64,000 nucleotides of DNA, taken from positions 62,001 to 126,000 of the forward strand of contig JAXLQL010000005.1 in assembly GCA_046331625.1 (NCBI GenBank), given 5' to 3'. This stretch comes from JAXLQL01 sp046331625 (GTDB taxonomy: Bacteria > Acidobacteriota > Terriglobia > Bryobacterales > Bryobacteraceae). The notes beneath the pieces were generated by a model, which did no database searches, was not told the origin of the DNA, and saw only the letters and a program-made list of their open reading frames with translations. Positions within the stretch are counted from its first letter, which is position 1. Every line of letters starts with the position of its first letter. The position numbers and the translations under genes are program-made. This document shows, piece by piece, positions 1-7,823 of the stretch.

Positions 1-1
1 T

Positions 2-778
2 GGCCTGGTGCGCCCGGACTCCGGTCTGGTATTGATCAACGGCCGCCCACTTTCCGGCGATGACGATCCCGTGAAACGAAATATCGGATTGGTGCCGCAG
101 GACCTCGCGCTCTACGACGAACTCTCTGCCCAGGACAACCTCTATGTCTTCGGCTCACTCTACGGACTCACGGGCAGCTTGCTCGAAAGCCGGTCGAAAG
201 AATCGCTCGAACTGGTCGGCCTGACAGACCGGCGACGTCACTTGGTCGGCACCTTCAGCGGTGGTATGAAGCGGCGCCTCAACATCGCCTGCGCCATCAT
301 GCACGATCCGGGCGTGCTGCTTCTCGACGAACCAACCGTCGGCGTTGACCCGCAGAGCCGCAACGCGATCTTCGATAATCTCGAGGAACTCAAGCGCCGC
401 GGCAAAACCATCGTCTACACCACTCACTACATGGAAGAAGCCGAGCGGCTGTGCGATCGCATCGTGGTGATCGACCATGGCAAGGTGATCGCCAATGATA
501 CGCTCCACGGACTCTATCGCAGCATCCCCAACGCCACTACGCTTTCACTCGAACTGGAAGCTTCCTGTGATGTCGACGGGCTGCGTTCCGTAGCCGGTGT
601 CGAATTCGTCGAAACGCGCGGGGCGGTGCTCCGGGTAGGGCTCGAACACTTGACGCACTCTTCCGCTGTGCTGGCCTGGCTCACCGGCCGTGGCGCACGC
701 GTGCAGCACATCGCCACCGAACGAGCGAGTCTCGAATCGGTGTTCCTTACGCTCACCGGAAGGAGCTTGCGCGACTGA
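2..778 (+). CDS. ABC transporter ATP-binding protein (5' end outside window)
   Basis: This is the ATPase subunit of an ABC-2 type exporter, which hydrolyses ATP to drive the permease encoded next. The reading frame is open to the left edge, so the true start and the Walker A loop lie outside the window. Visible are the ABC signature (TFSGGMKRR), Walker B (LLLDEPTVGVD) and the H-loop (TTHYMEEAERLCDRI). The C-terminal domain of about 90 residues is typical of the CcmA/NatA/DrrA group. The stop overlaps the ATG of the permease gene (ATGA), which indicates translational coupling. The substrate cannot be read from the sequence. A GTG at position 8 is only an apparent start. Confidence 0.93.
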   Translation, partial: GLVRPDSGLVLINGRPLSGDDDPVKRNIGLVPQDLALYDELSAQDNLYVFGSLYGLTGSLLESRSKESLELVGLTDRRRHLVGTFSGGMKRRLNIACAIMHDPGVLLLDEPTVGVDPQSRNAIFDNLEELKRRGKTIVYTTHYMEEAERLCDRIVVIDHGKVIANDTLHGLYRSIPNATTLSLELEASCDVDGLRSVAGVEFVETRGAVLRVGLEHLTHSSAVLAWLTGRGARVQHIATERASLESVFLTLTGRSLRD

Positions 779-2067
779 TGAGCCCCGCCTTTCGCGCGCT
801 GGTGTGGAAGGACCTGCGGCTTTTTTCGCGGGATCGCCGCGCGCTCATCATGAGCTTCGCCGCGCCCATAGCCATCGCTTCCTTCTTCGGATTCGTGCTC
901 GGCGGTCCGTCGAAGAAGGGCGACATAGCGCCCATGCCGATCGCCGTCGTTGACCACGACCAGAGCGCGGTTTCCCGCCAAGTCATCAGCGATCTCCGAG
1001 GTGACAAGACGATCGACGTCAAGATCCTCGGCGAGGACGAAGCCCGCCTCAACGTACAGACAGGCGATCTCCGCGCCGCTGCTGTCATCCCCAAGGGCTT
1101 CGGGCAAGCCGCGATGGCCGCGTTCTTTCGCGGCCAGCACAAGCCGGAACTGCGCACCTTCTACGACCCCTCGCGTTTGGCTGAAAGGCAGATGCTCGAA
1201 GGCATCCTCACCGGCAAGGTGATGGAGGCCGTGAGCAAAGAAGTGTTCAGCGGAGAAACGGGCCGCAGCACGGTGGAGCAGTCGCTCAAAGACGTGGAGT
1301 CCGCAACTGAGCTGAATCAACGGGACCGCGAGGCGCTGCTCGGAATCCTGCGCTCGGTGCAAGAGTGGCAGCGCAGTGGCTCAGGTAGTGGAGGGCTCGC
1401 CGGCGGTGGTTTGACGATTCCGTTCCAGTTGAAGTCGGAAGCCGTGACAGCCAACCGCGGCGAGGAGTACAACAGCTTCGCCCACGCCTTCGCCGGAATG
1501 GGAGTTCAGTTTATTCTCTTCATGGGCATCGAGGCCGGGATTTCCGTGCTGCTGCAACGCCAGCGTGGAATCTGGCGGCGCATTCGCTCGGCGCCGGTTT
1601 CGCGATCGATGCTCTTGGCCACGCGAGCCACCAGCGCAGCCCTCTGCGCGTTCTTCGTGTTGATGGTCCTGTTCGGGTTTGCGCGGCTCGTGTTCGGAGT
1701 GAAGGTGGAAGGCAGCGTCTTGGGCTTCCTCGGCGTAGGTATGGCGTTCTCTTTGATGACCGCCGCGCTCGGCCTACTGGTGGCCGCGCTGGGTCACACG
1801 CCAGAAGCTACGCGGCCACTGGCGATTCTAATCACGCTGGTGATGGTGATGCTGGGCGGTTCGTGGATTCCGACGTTCCTGTTTCCCGCCTGGCTTCAGA
1901 CAGCGACCCTCGCCGTGCCTACGCGATGGGCTGTGGATGGGTTGGCGGCGATGACGTGGCGCGGGCTCGGCTTCAGTGCGGCGATCACACCGATCCTCGC
2001 GATGCTCGGGTTCGCGGCGTTGTTTGCGTTCGTCGCCGTACGCCGTTTTCGCTGGGACGCAGATTAG
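778..2067 (+). CDS. ABC-2 type transporter permease
   Basis: This 429-residue membrane subunit pairs with the ATPase just upstream. It shows the ABC-2 architecture: a short cytoplasmic N-terminus, a first membrane segment at about residues 23-42 (APIAIASFFGFVLGG), a large extracytoplasmic domain to about residue 230, then five hydrophobic segments between about 240 and 420. The motif RGIWRRIRSAPVSR before the second membrane segment is typical of the family. The start overlaps the ATPase stop by four bases. It probably exports a lipid, drug or polymer precursor; substrate unknown. Confidence 0.9.
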   Translation: MSPAFRALVWKDLRLFSRDRRALIMSFAAPIAIASFFGFVLGGPSKKGDIAPMPIAVVDHDQSAVSRQVISDLRGDKTIDVKILGEDEARLNVQTGDLRAAAVIPKGFGQAAMAAFFRGQHKPELRTFYDPSRLAERQMLEGILTGKVMEAVSKEVFSGETGRSTVEQSLKDVESATELNQRDREALLGILRSVQEWQRSGSGSGGLAGGGLTIPFQLKSEAVTANRGEEYNSFAHAFAGMGVQFILFMGIEAGISVLLQRQRGIWRRIRSAPVSRSMLLATRATSAALCAFFVLMVLFGFARLVFGVKVEGSVLGFLGVGMAFSLMTAALGLLVAALGHTPEATRPLAILITLVMVMLGGSWIPTFLFPAWLQTATLAVPTRWAVDGLAAMTWRGLGFSAAITPILAMLGFAALFAFVAVRRFRWDAD

Positions 2068-2077
2068 AGGCAGCCGG

Positions 2078-2356
2078 TTAGCCGAGCGATCCGCGGCCGT
2101 AGCGGTTCAACCGCTCGGCAGCAACACCAACGACAAACGCGATCGCACCCCAAACGTGCCAATGCGAAAACGGTCCGTCGACAATGGCGAACTGTGTTGC
2201 CACCTGCATTTCCGCGGCGATGCGCCATGCGGCCAGCAACAGCGCCATCAACGCCACCGGACCCAGGAAACTCGCCATGGCCAGCGCCACGTTGCGGTTC
2301 TTCCCTTCCCTCGGTTGCAGGGTGGTTCCGCGACTCATCCGGATTCTTACAAACAT
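2078..2356 (-). CDS. small membrane protein, unknown function
   Basis: This 92-residue protein has two hydrophobic segments (about residues 27-45, VALAMASFLGPVALMALLLAAW, and about 66-80, WGAIAFVVGVAAERL). I chose the start at 2356 because AAAGGA lies six bases upstream on the minus strand; a longer frame to 2386 has no such site. A 6-bp hairpin (2368-2373 pairing with 2380-2385) sits in the leader. It converges with the ABC permease gene with about 10 bases between stops. I do not recognise a family. Confidence 0.6.
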   Translation of the reverse strand: MFVRIRMSRGTTLQPREGKNRNVALAMASFLGPVALMALLLAAWRIAAEMQVATQFAIVDGPFSHWHVWGAIAFVVGVAAERLNRYGRGSLG

Positions 2357-2457
2357 TTCCAGTCCTTTGCGGCAAACGTGCCGCAACTCGGTCTAACAGT
2401 CTACCACGCCCCATCCGGCGGGTGTGCCTCGCTCCCGATCTGGGCTAAACTCGACTC

Positions 2458-3954
2458 ATGACAAACCGTCGCCAAGCTATTCGGCTCGCCGGTGGCGCAG
2501 CCATGGCAACCACCTTCCTTCCGATGTCCGGCAAGTGGAGCGCCTGGGCGCATCCGGCCGAAAAGCATCTCGCAACGCGCCCGCTTGGACGGACGGGGCG
2601 TGAAGTCACCACCTTCGGACTCGCCGGCGGCAACAAAGTGATGTGGGACCTTCCTGGTGCCGAAGGCGTCGAGATCGTGGTGAAAGCCGTGCGGTCCGGC
2701 ATCACCTATCTCGAGACCGCCAATAACTACCAACTCAGCCAGACCAACTACGGCAAAGCTTTCCGCATTCTCAACCTCATTCCTGGTCAGCAGGGATACG
2801 ACGCAGCCTTGCGAGGACGTCTTTTCCTCGCCACCAAGACCGGACTGCGCTACTCGGCGATCCGCGATGGATCCACGCCGCGCGGCCGCTCGTCGGGAAA
2901 CGGCAAAACCTGCATCGATGACCTGATGCGCTCGCTCACGCAGTTCTTCGGAGATGGCAAAGGCTTCATCCCCGAAGGCGCCTACATTGACCTGATGCAG
3001 TTGCACTTCATCTCGCACGAAGCCGATGTCGACGCGGTGTACGAGGGGCTCGAGAATCCTTCCGACAAATCCCTGCCCCGCCTCGGTGCTATCGCGGGTC
3101 TGCTCGATTTCCGCGACGGAACCAACCGCACCGGACTCAACCCCGGCCACAAGAAGTACATTCGCCACATCGGCATCACCGGACACGAGAACGCCGCGGC
3201 GCACATGTACGCCATTCGCCGCGACACTCGCAACGTGCTCGACACGCTCCTGGTGGCGATCAATCCGAATGACCGCCACTACTTCTGCCACCAGACGAAC
3301 TCCGTGCCGGTAGCCGCGGCCAAGGGCATGGGCGTCATCGGGATGAAGGTGTTCGCCGACGGCGTGATGTACGGGCTCGAAAAGAAGTACGCGTCGCAAC
3401 CCGGCCAAAGCGTGCTCTCGGTGGGCATGAAGAACAAAGTCGACTATCGCGACTTCCTGCGCTACACGCTCTCGGCGCCGGGCGTCAGCACCATCATCAC
3501 GGGGATCGGGCTGATCGACAAGTCGAACGACCCCTCGCGCGATCAGTTGCTCGCCAATCTCGCCGGCGTGCAAGACGAAGGTGGGTTCGACACCGCTAAG
3601 CGCAAGCAGATCGAAGCGCAGACCGCCGATCTCCACGGCGCCGATACCAACTTCTTCCAACGGACCGCGGTGGGCCTGCAACCGCCTGGGAACGTGCGCT
3701 TCCAAGGCACTAACCGGGTTCTGTGGGACACCGCATATGCCGGCGGCGACCCCATCGTGCGCTACGAGATCTACCGCCGTGAAGACAAGATCGGCGAGGT
3801 CGCATTCAAGCCGCAGATCACCATGGAGCCGTTCGTGTTCGAAGACGCCAAGGCTCCGGCTGGCCACAGTGGCGGCGTTTGGTACAAGGTCCGTGCGGTG
3901 GATTCCACGGGCCGTTACGCCGATTCGATCTCGGTGAAGGGTGCGCCCGCCTAA
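2458..3954 (+). CDS. Tat-exported aldo/keto reductase with C-terminal FN3-like domain
   Basis: This 498-residue protein starts with a twin-arginine signal (NRRQAIRLAGGAA), so it probably acts in the periplasm. Residues of about 38-380 are an aldo/keto reductase barrel: RPLGRTGREVTTFGLAGG, then ETANNY around residues 86-91, K127 in LATKTG and H183 in LMQLH. The usual catalytic Asp before the Tyr is Glu here (E86). The last ~90 residues (from about 400) look like a fibronectin type III-type beta domain (YEIYRRED, YKVRAVD). The Gfo/Idh gene downstream suggests a sugar or cyclitol oxidation role. The substrate is unknown. Confidence 0.88.
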   Translation: MTNRRQAIRLAGGAAMATTFLPMSGKWSAWAHPAEKHLATRPLGRTGREVTTFGLAGGNKVMWDLPGAEGVEIVVKAVRSGITYLETANNYQLSQTNYGKAFRILNLIPGQQGYDAALRGRLFLATKTGLRYSAIRDGSTPRGRSSGNGKTCIDDLMRSLTQFFGDGKGFIPEGAYIDLMQLHFISHEADVDAVYEGLENPSDKSLPRLGAIAGLLDFRDGTNRTGLNPGHKKYIRHIGITGHENAAAHMYAIRRDTRNVLDTLLVAINPNDRHYFCHQTNSVPVAAAKGMGVIGMKVFADGVMYGLEKKYASQPGQSVLSVGMKNKVDYRDFLRYTLSAPGVSTIITGIGLIDKSNDPSRDQLLANLAGVQDEGGFDTAKRKQIEAQTADLHGADTNFFQRTAVGLQPPGNVRFQGTNRVLWDTAYAGGDPIVRYEIYRREDKIGEVAFKPQITMEPFVFEDAKAPAGHSGGVWYKVRAVDSTGRYADSISVKGAPA

Positions 3955-4029
3955 AGAGAGCCTGCGCTACATTAAATGGTTGCGCCGAACCCACCTCTGG
4001 CGCGCTCGAGAAAGGACATTCAAGCTCCA

Positions 4030-5172
4030 ATGGCGAAAATTCGTACCGCGATGATCGGAACCGGCTTCATGGGCAAGGTTCACACCGAGGCCGTCAGAAG
4101 GCTGGGCCACGTGGAAGTGGTGGCCGTTGCCGGATCGTCGGACGCCAAGGCGAAATCGTTCGCCCAAGCCAACGGCATTGACCGCGCAACCGGAGACTGG
4201 CGCTCGCTCGTCGGCGACAAAGAAGTCCAGGCCGTGCATATCCTCACGCCGAATGTCGACCATTGCGAGATGTCGGTCGCCTTCGCCAAGGCCGGCCAGC
4301 ATGTGCTGTGCGAGAAGCCGCTGGCGATGTCCTCAGCCGAAGCGAAGAAGATGCTGCAGGCCGCTGAGAAGGCAGGAGTGGTTCACGCGACGAATCACAA
4401 CTTGCGCTTCTATCCAATGGTTGCGCATGTGCACGAGATGATCGCCGCAGGGGACCTGGGTGACATCCTCGTGGTGCAAGGCACCTATTACCAGGACTGG
4501 CTCCTCTACGAGACCGACTACAACTGGCGGCTCGAGTCGAAGTCGAACGGCGCGTTGCGCGTGGTGGGTGACATCGGGTCGCACTGGATGGACATGATCC
4601 AGCACCTGACGGGCAAGAAGATCACCTCGCTGTGCGCGGACCTGCAGATCATGCATCCGGTTCGCAAGAAGCCAAAGGGGTCTGTCGAGACGTTCAGCGC
4701 CAAGCTCTCCAAGGGCGCGGGCTACGACGAGTACAAGGTAGACACCGAAGACTTCGGCGCCGTGCTGCTGAAGCTCGGCGACCGCGCGCGCGGCTGCTAC
4801 AGCGTGAGCCAGGTTTCGGCAGGATGCAAGAATCGCTTCGAGTTCGAGATCTTCGGGACCAAGGCCGGCGTGCGCTGGAACCAGGAGACGCCGGACCTGC
4901 TATGGATCGGCAATCGCAACTCGCCGAACCAGCTCATAGTCAAGGATCCGTCTCTGATGAAGGGCGCCTCGGCCAGCTACGCGGATCTGCCGGGCGGGCA
5001 CAGCGAAGGCTATGACGACTCGCACAAGCAACTGTTCCGGCGCTTCTACGCGAAGATTGCGGATGGGAAGTCGAAGATCGAGCATCCCACGTTTGCTGAT
5101 GGGTTGTGGGGCATGACGTGCCTCGAGGCGTGCCTGAAGAGCCACAAGAAGCAGGGGTGGGTAAAGGTATAG
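4030..5172 (+). CDS. Gfo/Idh/MocA family oxidoreductase
   Basis: This 380-residue NAD(P)-dependent dehydrogenase acts on sugars or cyclitols. The N-terminal Rossmann fold has AMIGTGFMGKVHTEAV; the family signature EKPLAMS (CEKPLA) follows near residue 95, and the C-terminal alpha/beta domain carries GDIGSHWMDM with its catalytic-type Asp/His. I chose the ATG at 4030 because the family begins immediately before the glycine loop; a frame from 3976 adds 18 unlike residues. AAAGGA at 4011-4016 is a plausible ribosome site at a long distance. A decayed copy of its 3' end lies at 5735-5832. Confidence 0.9.
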   Translation: MAKIRTAMIGTGFMGKVHTEAVRRLGHVEVVAVAGSSDAKAKSFAQANGIDRATGDWRSLVGDKEVQAVHILTPNVDHCEMSVAFAKAGQHVLCEKPLAMSSAEAKKMLQAAEKAGVVHATNHNLRFYPMVAHVHEMIAAGDLGDILVVQGTYYQDWLLYETDYNWRLESKSNGALRVVGDIGSHWMDMIQHLTGKKITSLCADLQIMHPVRKKPKGSVETFSAKLSKGAGYDEYKVDTEDFGAVLLKLGDRARGCYSVSQVSAGCKNRFEFEIFGTKAGVRWNQETPDLLWIGNRNSPNQLIVKDPSLMKGASASYADLPGGHSEGYDDSHKQLFRRFYAKIADGKSKIEHPTFADGLWGMTCLEACLKSHKKQGWVKV

Positions 5173-5389
5173 CCAAGTCCGGGCCAGATCGCGCGACGCG
5201 GACTCCGTGTGCCATCATGGCTATGGAGTCTGCCCTGGAAAGGCCCGAAACTAGAGAAAAGCGTAGTGCGTCAGCCGAATGACAGGGCGCTGATTCCGGT
5301 TGGCGTGATGCGGGCCGCCAACAATTCGAGCAAGCGTACTGCGCAGCCGACGCGGTGTATGAGCAACTGGCCCCGCATGCAGGATCGAA

Positions 5390-5590
5390 ATGAAGACTGT
5401 CCCAGAAATCCAGAACGCAATTTCAGCGTTGAACCAGGAAGAACTCGAGCAGTTGTACGCCTGGCTCGATTGCTACGCGCCCCAACCCATCGACGTACGG
5501 CTTCGGACCGATCTCGCGGAAGGCCGCCTGGATCGCGCAATTTCGCAGGCGCTTGATGACGAAGCGAATGGCAGGACGTTGCCGCTGTAG
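5390..5590 (+). CDS. orphan antitoxin-like small protein
   Basis: The 66-residue product begins VPEIQNAISALNQEEL and ends with RTDLAEGRLDRAISQALDD and NGRTLPL. That layout (helical N-terminus, then A/E-GRLD-xxIxxAL-D and a basic-Pro-Leu end) is what I recognise from small antitoxins that usually sit beside RelE/ParE or PIN toxins. AGGA five bases upstream supports the ATG. No toxin frame follows within 140 bases, so it looks orphaned. It lies in DNA between the intact Gfo/Idh gene and a decayed copy of that gene's 3' end. Confidence 0.6.
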   Translation: MKTVPEIQNAISALNQEELEQLYAWLDCYAPQPIDVRLRTDLAEGRLDRAISQALDDEANGRTLPL

Positions 5591-5734
5591 CTCGAGTCCG
5601 GCCTCAACGCCCATCGTTGCGGCCAAGCGAAGACGTACGAGTTCCTTATCTCCCGATACGAGGCCTTGGTGATGCAAGTAGATCTCGCGAGACCAGCAAC
5701 GCTCCGGTGGAATCTCTCCCCAGAGCAAACGGCC

Positions 5735-5832
5735 GCCGGGCGGGCACAGCGAAGGCTATGATTATGACGGCTCGCGCAAGCAACTGCTCCGGCGATTCTA
5801 GCCAAATGAAGCAGGGGTGGGTGAAGCTGTAG
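5735..5832 (+). pseudogene. decayed copy of the 3' end of the upstream Gfo/Idh gene
   Basis: Positions 5735-5761 are identical to 4989-5015, 27 bases in a row, inside the Gfo/Idh gene. The next stretch matches 5016-5048 with a 6-base insertion and a few substitutions. Then about 92 bases of the parent (5049-5140) are missing, and 5801-5832 matches 5141-5172 up to and including the stop (KQGWVKL here, KQGWVKV in the parent). The missing segment breaks the frame and leaves an in-frame TAG at the junction. This is a remnant of a second, diverged copy. Confidence 0.85.
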
Positions 5833-5895
5833 AGACGCCAGTTTTCGTTGGCTAAGCTCACGGCGTTCCTGTAAACTCGGGAATGGAGTACGACT

Positions 5896-6081
5896 GTGGA
5901 CGCTCTCGCGGAAAAACTGGACACCAAGCTACGCACGTGGAAGCCAGAGACAGCGGCTCGGGTTCGCGAGCGGGTTGCCGAAGTGATCGAACTCGCGGAC
6001 GATGATGTCCTCGACGTAATGCGTTCCCGCATTCGCGAGCAAGAAGTTTTGGACCTACTCGATGAGCCCCCAGCCCGGTGA
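5896..6081 (+). CDS. antitoxin of a MazF-type pair
   Basis: This 61-residue acidic, helical protein (LDTKLRTWKPETAARV..., ADDDVLDVMRSRIREQ) begins at GTG with GGAG seven bases upstream. Its 3' end overlaps the toxin gene by 20 bases, the usual antitoxin-first arrangement. I do not recognise a named DNA-binding fold; the call is by position and size. It should bind and neutralise the toxin and may repress the pair. Confidence 0.7.
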   Translation: MDALAEKLDTKLRTWKPETAARVRERVAEVIELADDDVLDVMRSRIREQEVLDLLDEPPAR

Positions 6082-6382
6082 GGTCTGGTTGGCGGACCTC
6101 GGCTTGGCGGCAAAGACGCGCCCGGTGGTCATCGTGTCCCGGCACGATTCCGATGCTCCTCGTGCGTTGGTCTTGTACGTGCCGTTGACGAGCCAAAACA
6201 GGAGCAGCAAGTACGAGGTCGTCATGCCGCGAGTGCCCTTTCTCGATCGCGACTCAGTTGCCAACGTCCAAGGCCTCGGCTCAATCCCTACCGTGCGATT
6301 GGAGCGCAGGCTTGGGCGGCTTCCCGAGCGGACAACCGCGGAGATCAGAGCGGCTCTCGTTTTTGCTTTGGACCTTGGTTGA
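6062..6382 (+). CDS. MazF/PemK-type endoribonuclease toxin
   Basis: This 106-residue protein begins with the family hallmark GEVWLADLG followed by TRPVVIVSR, then VLYVPLTSQ and the conserved VVMPRVPFLDRDSVANVQGL segment. Members of the family cleave mRNA at short sequence motifs when released from their antitoxin. Length and motif order fit an intact toxin. It overlaps the antitoxin gene upstream and ends 18 bases before the convergent deacetylase gene. Confidence 0.9.
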   Translation: MSPQPGEVWLADLGLAAKTRPVVIVSRHDSDAPRALVLYVPLTSQNRSSKYEVVMPRVPFLDRDSVANVQGLGSIPTVRLERRLGRLPERTTAEIRAALVFALDLG

Positions 6383-6400
6383 CCGTCCTCCTGCAATAGG

Positions 6401-7354
6401 TCACTGGAGCCCAGCCTGCTTCTTCACGTACCGCGCGATCTCCTCATGCGTCGCGAACCATACCCCGGGCTTCGACTGCATGTAGCTCACCAACCGGTCC
6501 AGCGCATGGATCCGGCTCCGATGCCCGCTCACGTGCGGATGCATCGTCAAAATGAACAGCGACCCCGCCCCTTCCTTGTACGCCTGATCGAACTCCGCCT
6601 TCCACAACGCCAACACTTCCTCCTGATTCATCGTCGGGCGCACGGTGGAGAACCGGTCCATCGTGTAGTACGGCGCGTCGTCCAGGATCCACTCCACGGG
6701 AAGCTCCACTACGCCGGTGGGCTTCCCACCCGCGTTCACTTCGTACGGCTGATCGTCGGCCATCAAGCTCGAATCGTAGAGCAGCCCCATGTCGCGCGCG
6801 ATCCCGATCGTGTGCGGACTATAGTCCCACGACGGCGTACGCAGCCCCACGGGCTTGCGCCCGATGATCTTCTCGAGCGCTGCGGAAGAGCGCTGCATCA
6901 GTTCGCGCTCAGTGGCTTCGTCGAGCTGCGAGTTCCGCTCGTGGATCCAGCCGTGAATGCCCACCTCGTGTCCCGCCTTCACGATCTGCTTCACCGAAGG
7001 CTCGTGCAGAATCGCACTCACGGCCGGGATGAAGAACGAGGCTTTCACCTTGTGCGCATCGAGCAGCGTGAGCACGCGTCCCAGCCCACGGCGTGCGCCG
7101 TACTCGCCTTGCGACATCTGCGACACCGAGTTGCCGCCATCGCGCAACACGATGGTCTCGTTGTCGAAATCGAACGACAGCCCCACCGCGACACGCGCGC
7201 CACCCGGCCATGCTTTCGGAGTGAGGTCACGCCCCGCGCGCACGCGCTCCACCACTGCGCGGACCTCGGTCTCAGAAAGCGTCCACGCGGGCTTGGTAGG
7301 CTGCTGCGCGAATGCCGCCAGCGCCGCGGCGACGGTAAGGAAGAATCGGCTCAT
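6401..7354 (-). CDS. exported polysaccharide deacetylase
   Basis: This is a 317-residue protein with an N-terminal signal peptide (FFLTVAAALAAFAQQ). The NodB-type deacetylase fold shows the metal/catalytic Asp pair in LSFDFDNET and the His pair in GIHGWIHERN, followed by LRTPSWDYS and MHPHVSG near the end. The arrangement resembles the HP0310-like peptidoglycan or amide hydrolases of this superfamily. The reading frame is open for another 516 bases upstream; I chose the ATG at 7354 because it gives a clean signal peptide. Confidence 0.88.
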   Translation of the reverse strand: MSRFFLTVAAALAAFAQQPTKPAWTLSETEVRAVVERVRAGRDLTPKAWPGGARVAVGLSFDFDNETIVLRDGGNSVSQMSQGEYGARRGLGRVLTLLDAHKVKASFFIPAVSAILHEPSVKQIVKAGHEVGIHGWIHERNSQLDEATERELMQRSSAALEKIIGRKPVGLRTPSWDYSPHTIGIARDMGLLYDSSLMADDQPYEVNAGGKPTGVVELPVEWILDDAPYYTMDRFSTVRPTMNQEEVLALWKAEFDQAYKEGAGSLFILTMHPHVSGHRSRIHALDRLVSYMQSKPGVWFATHEEIARYVKKQAGLQ

Positions 7355-7405
7355 GGCCCAATATCGTAGCGGGTTCGCATGGGTGAGCGCTATCATCGCG
7401 GTTGG

Positions 7406-7819
7406 ATGCGCGCTCATACCCAGTACCTTACTTTCAACACGCAGAAGCATCGCCAGTACATCAACATCACTTCCGAAGTCGACTCCGCTCTGAAAAAGAG
7501 CGGCATCCAGGAAGGGATGATCCTCGTGTCGGCGATGCACATCACCGCGGGCGTCTGGGTCAACGACGCGGAAGATGGCCTGCTCGGCGATATCGACGAG
7601 TGGCTCGAAAAGCTGGCCCCGTTCCGCAAGGACTATCGCCATCATGAAACCGGTGAGACCAATGGCGACTCTCACCTGAAGAGCCTGCTGGTCCATCATC
7701 AGGTGATCGTGCCAGTGACGGCGGGCCGGCTCGACCTCGGACCCTGGCAGCAGGTCTACTACGCCGAGTTTGACGGCCAGCGCTCCAAGCGCTTGATCAT
7801 CAAGGTAATGGGAGAATAA
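7406..7819 (+). CDS. yjbQ: YjbQ / UPF0047 family protein
   Basis: This 137-residue single-domain protein has the family pattern ITSEVDSALKKSGIQEG, ITAGVWVNDAEDGLLGDIDEWLEKLAP, NGDSHLKSLLVHHQ and GRLDLGPWQQVYYAEFDG. YjbQ proteins have weak thiamine-phosphate-synthase activity in vitro, and their physiological role is unsettled. The start at 7406 matches the usual N-terminus; a frame from 7379 would add nine residues. It is divergent from the deacetylase and ends four bases before the next gene, suggesting co-transcription. Confidence 0.88.
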   Translation: MRAHTQYLTFNTQKHRQYINITSEVDSALKKSGIQEGMILVSAMHITAGVWVNDAEDGLLGDIDEWLEKLAPFRKDYRHHETGETNGDSHLKSLLVHHQVIVPVTAGRLDLGPWQQVYYAEFDGQRSKRLIIKVMGE

Positions 7820-7823
7820 GTTC

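Noticed and set aside
5423..5728. PIN-type toxin on the minus strand opposite the orphan antitoxin
   Set aside because: The frame contains SGDKELVRL, which is superficially PIN-like, but no acidic catalytic residues in order and no proper C-terminus.
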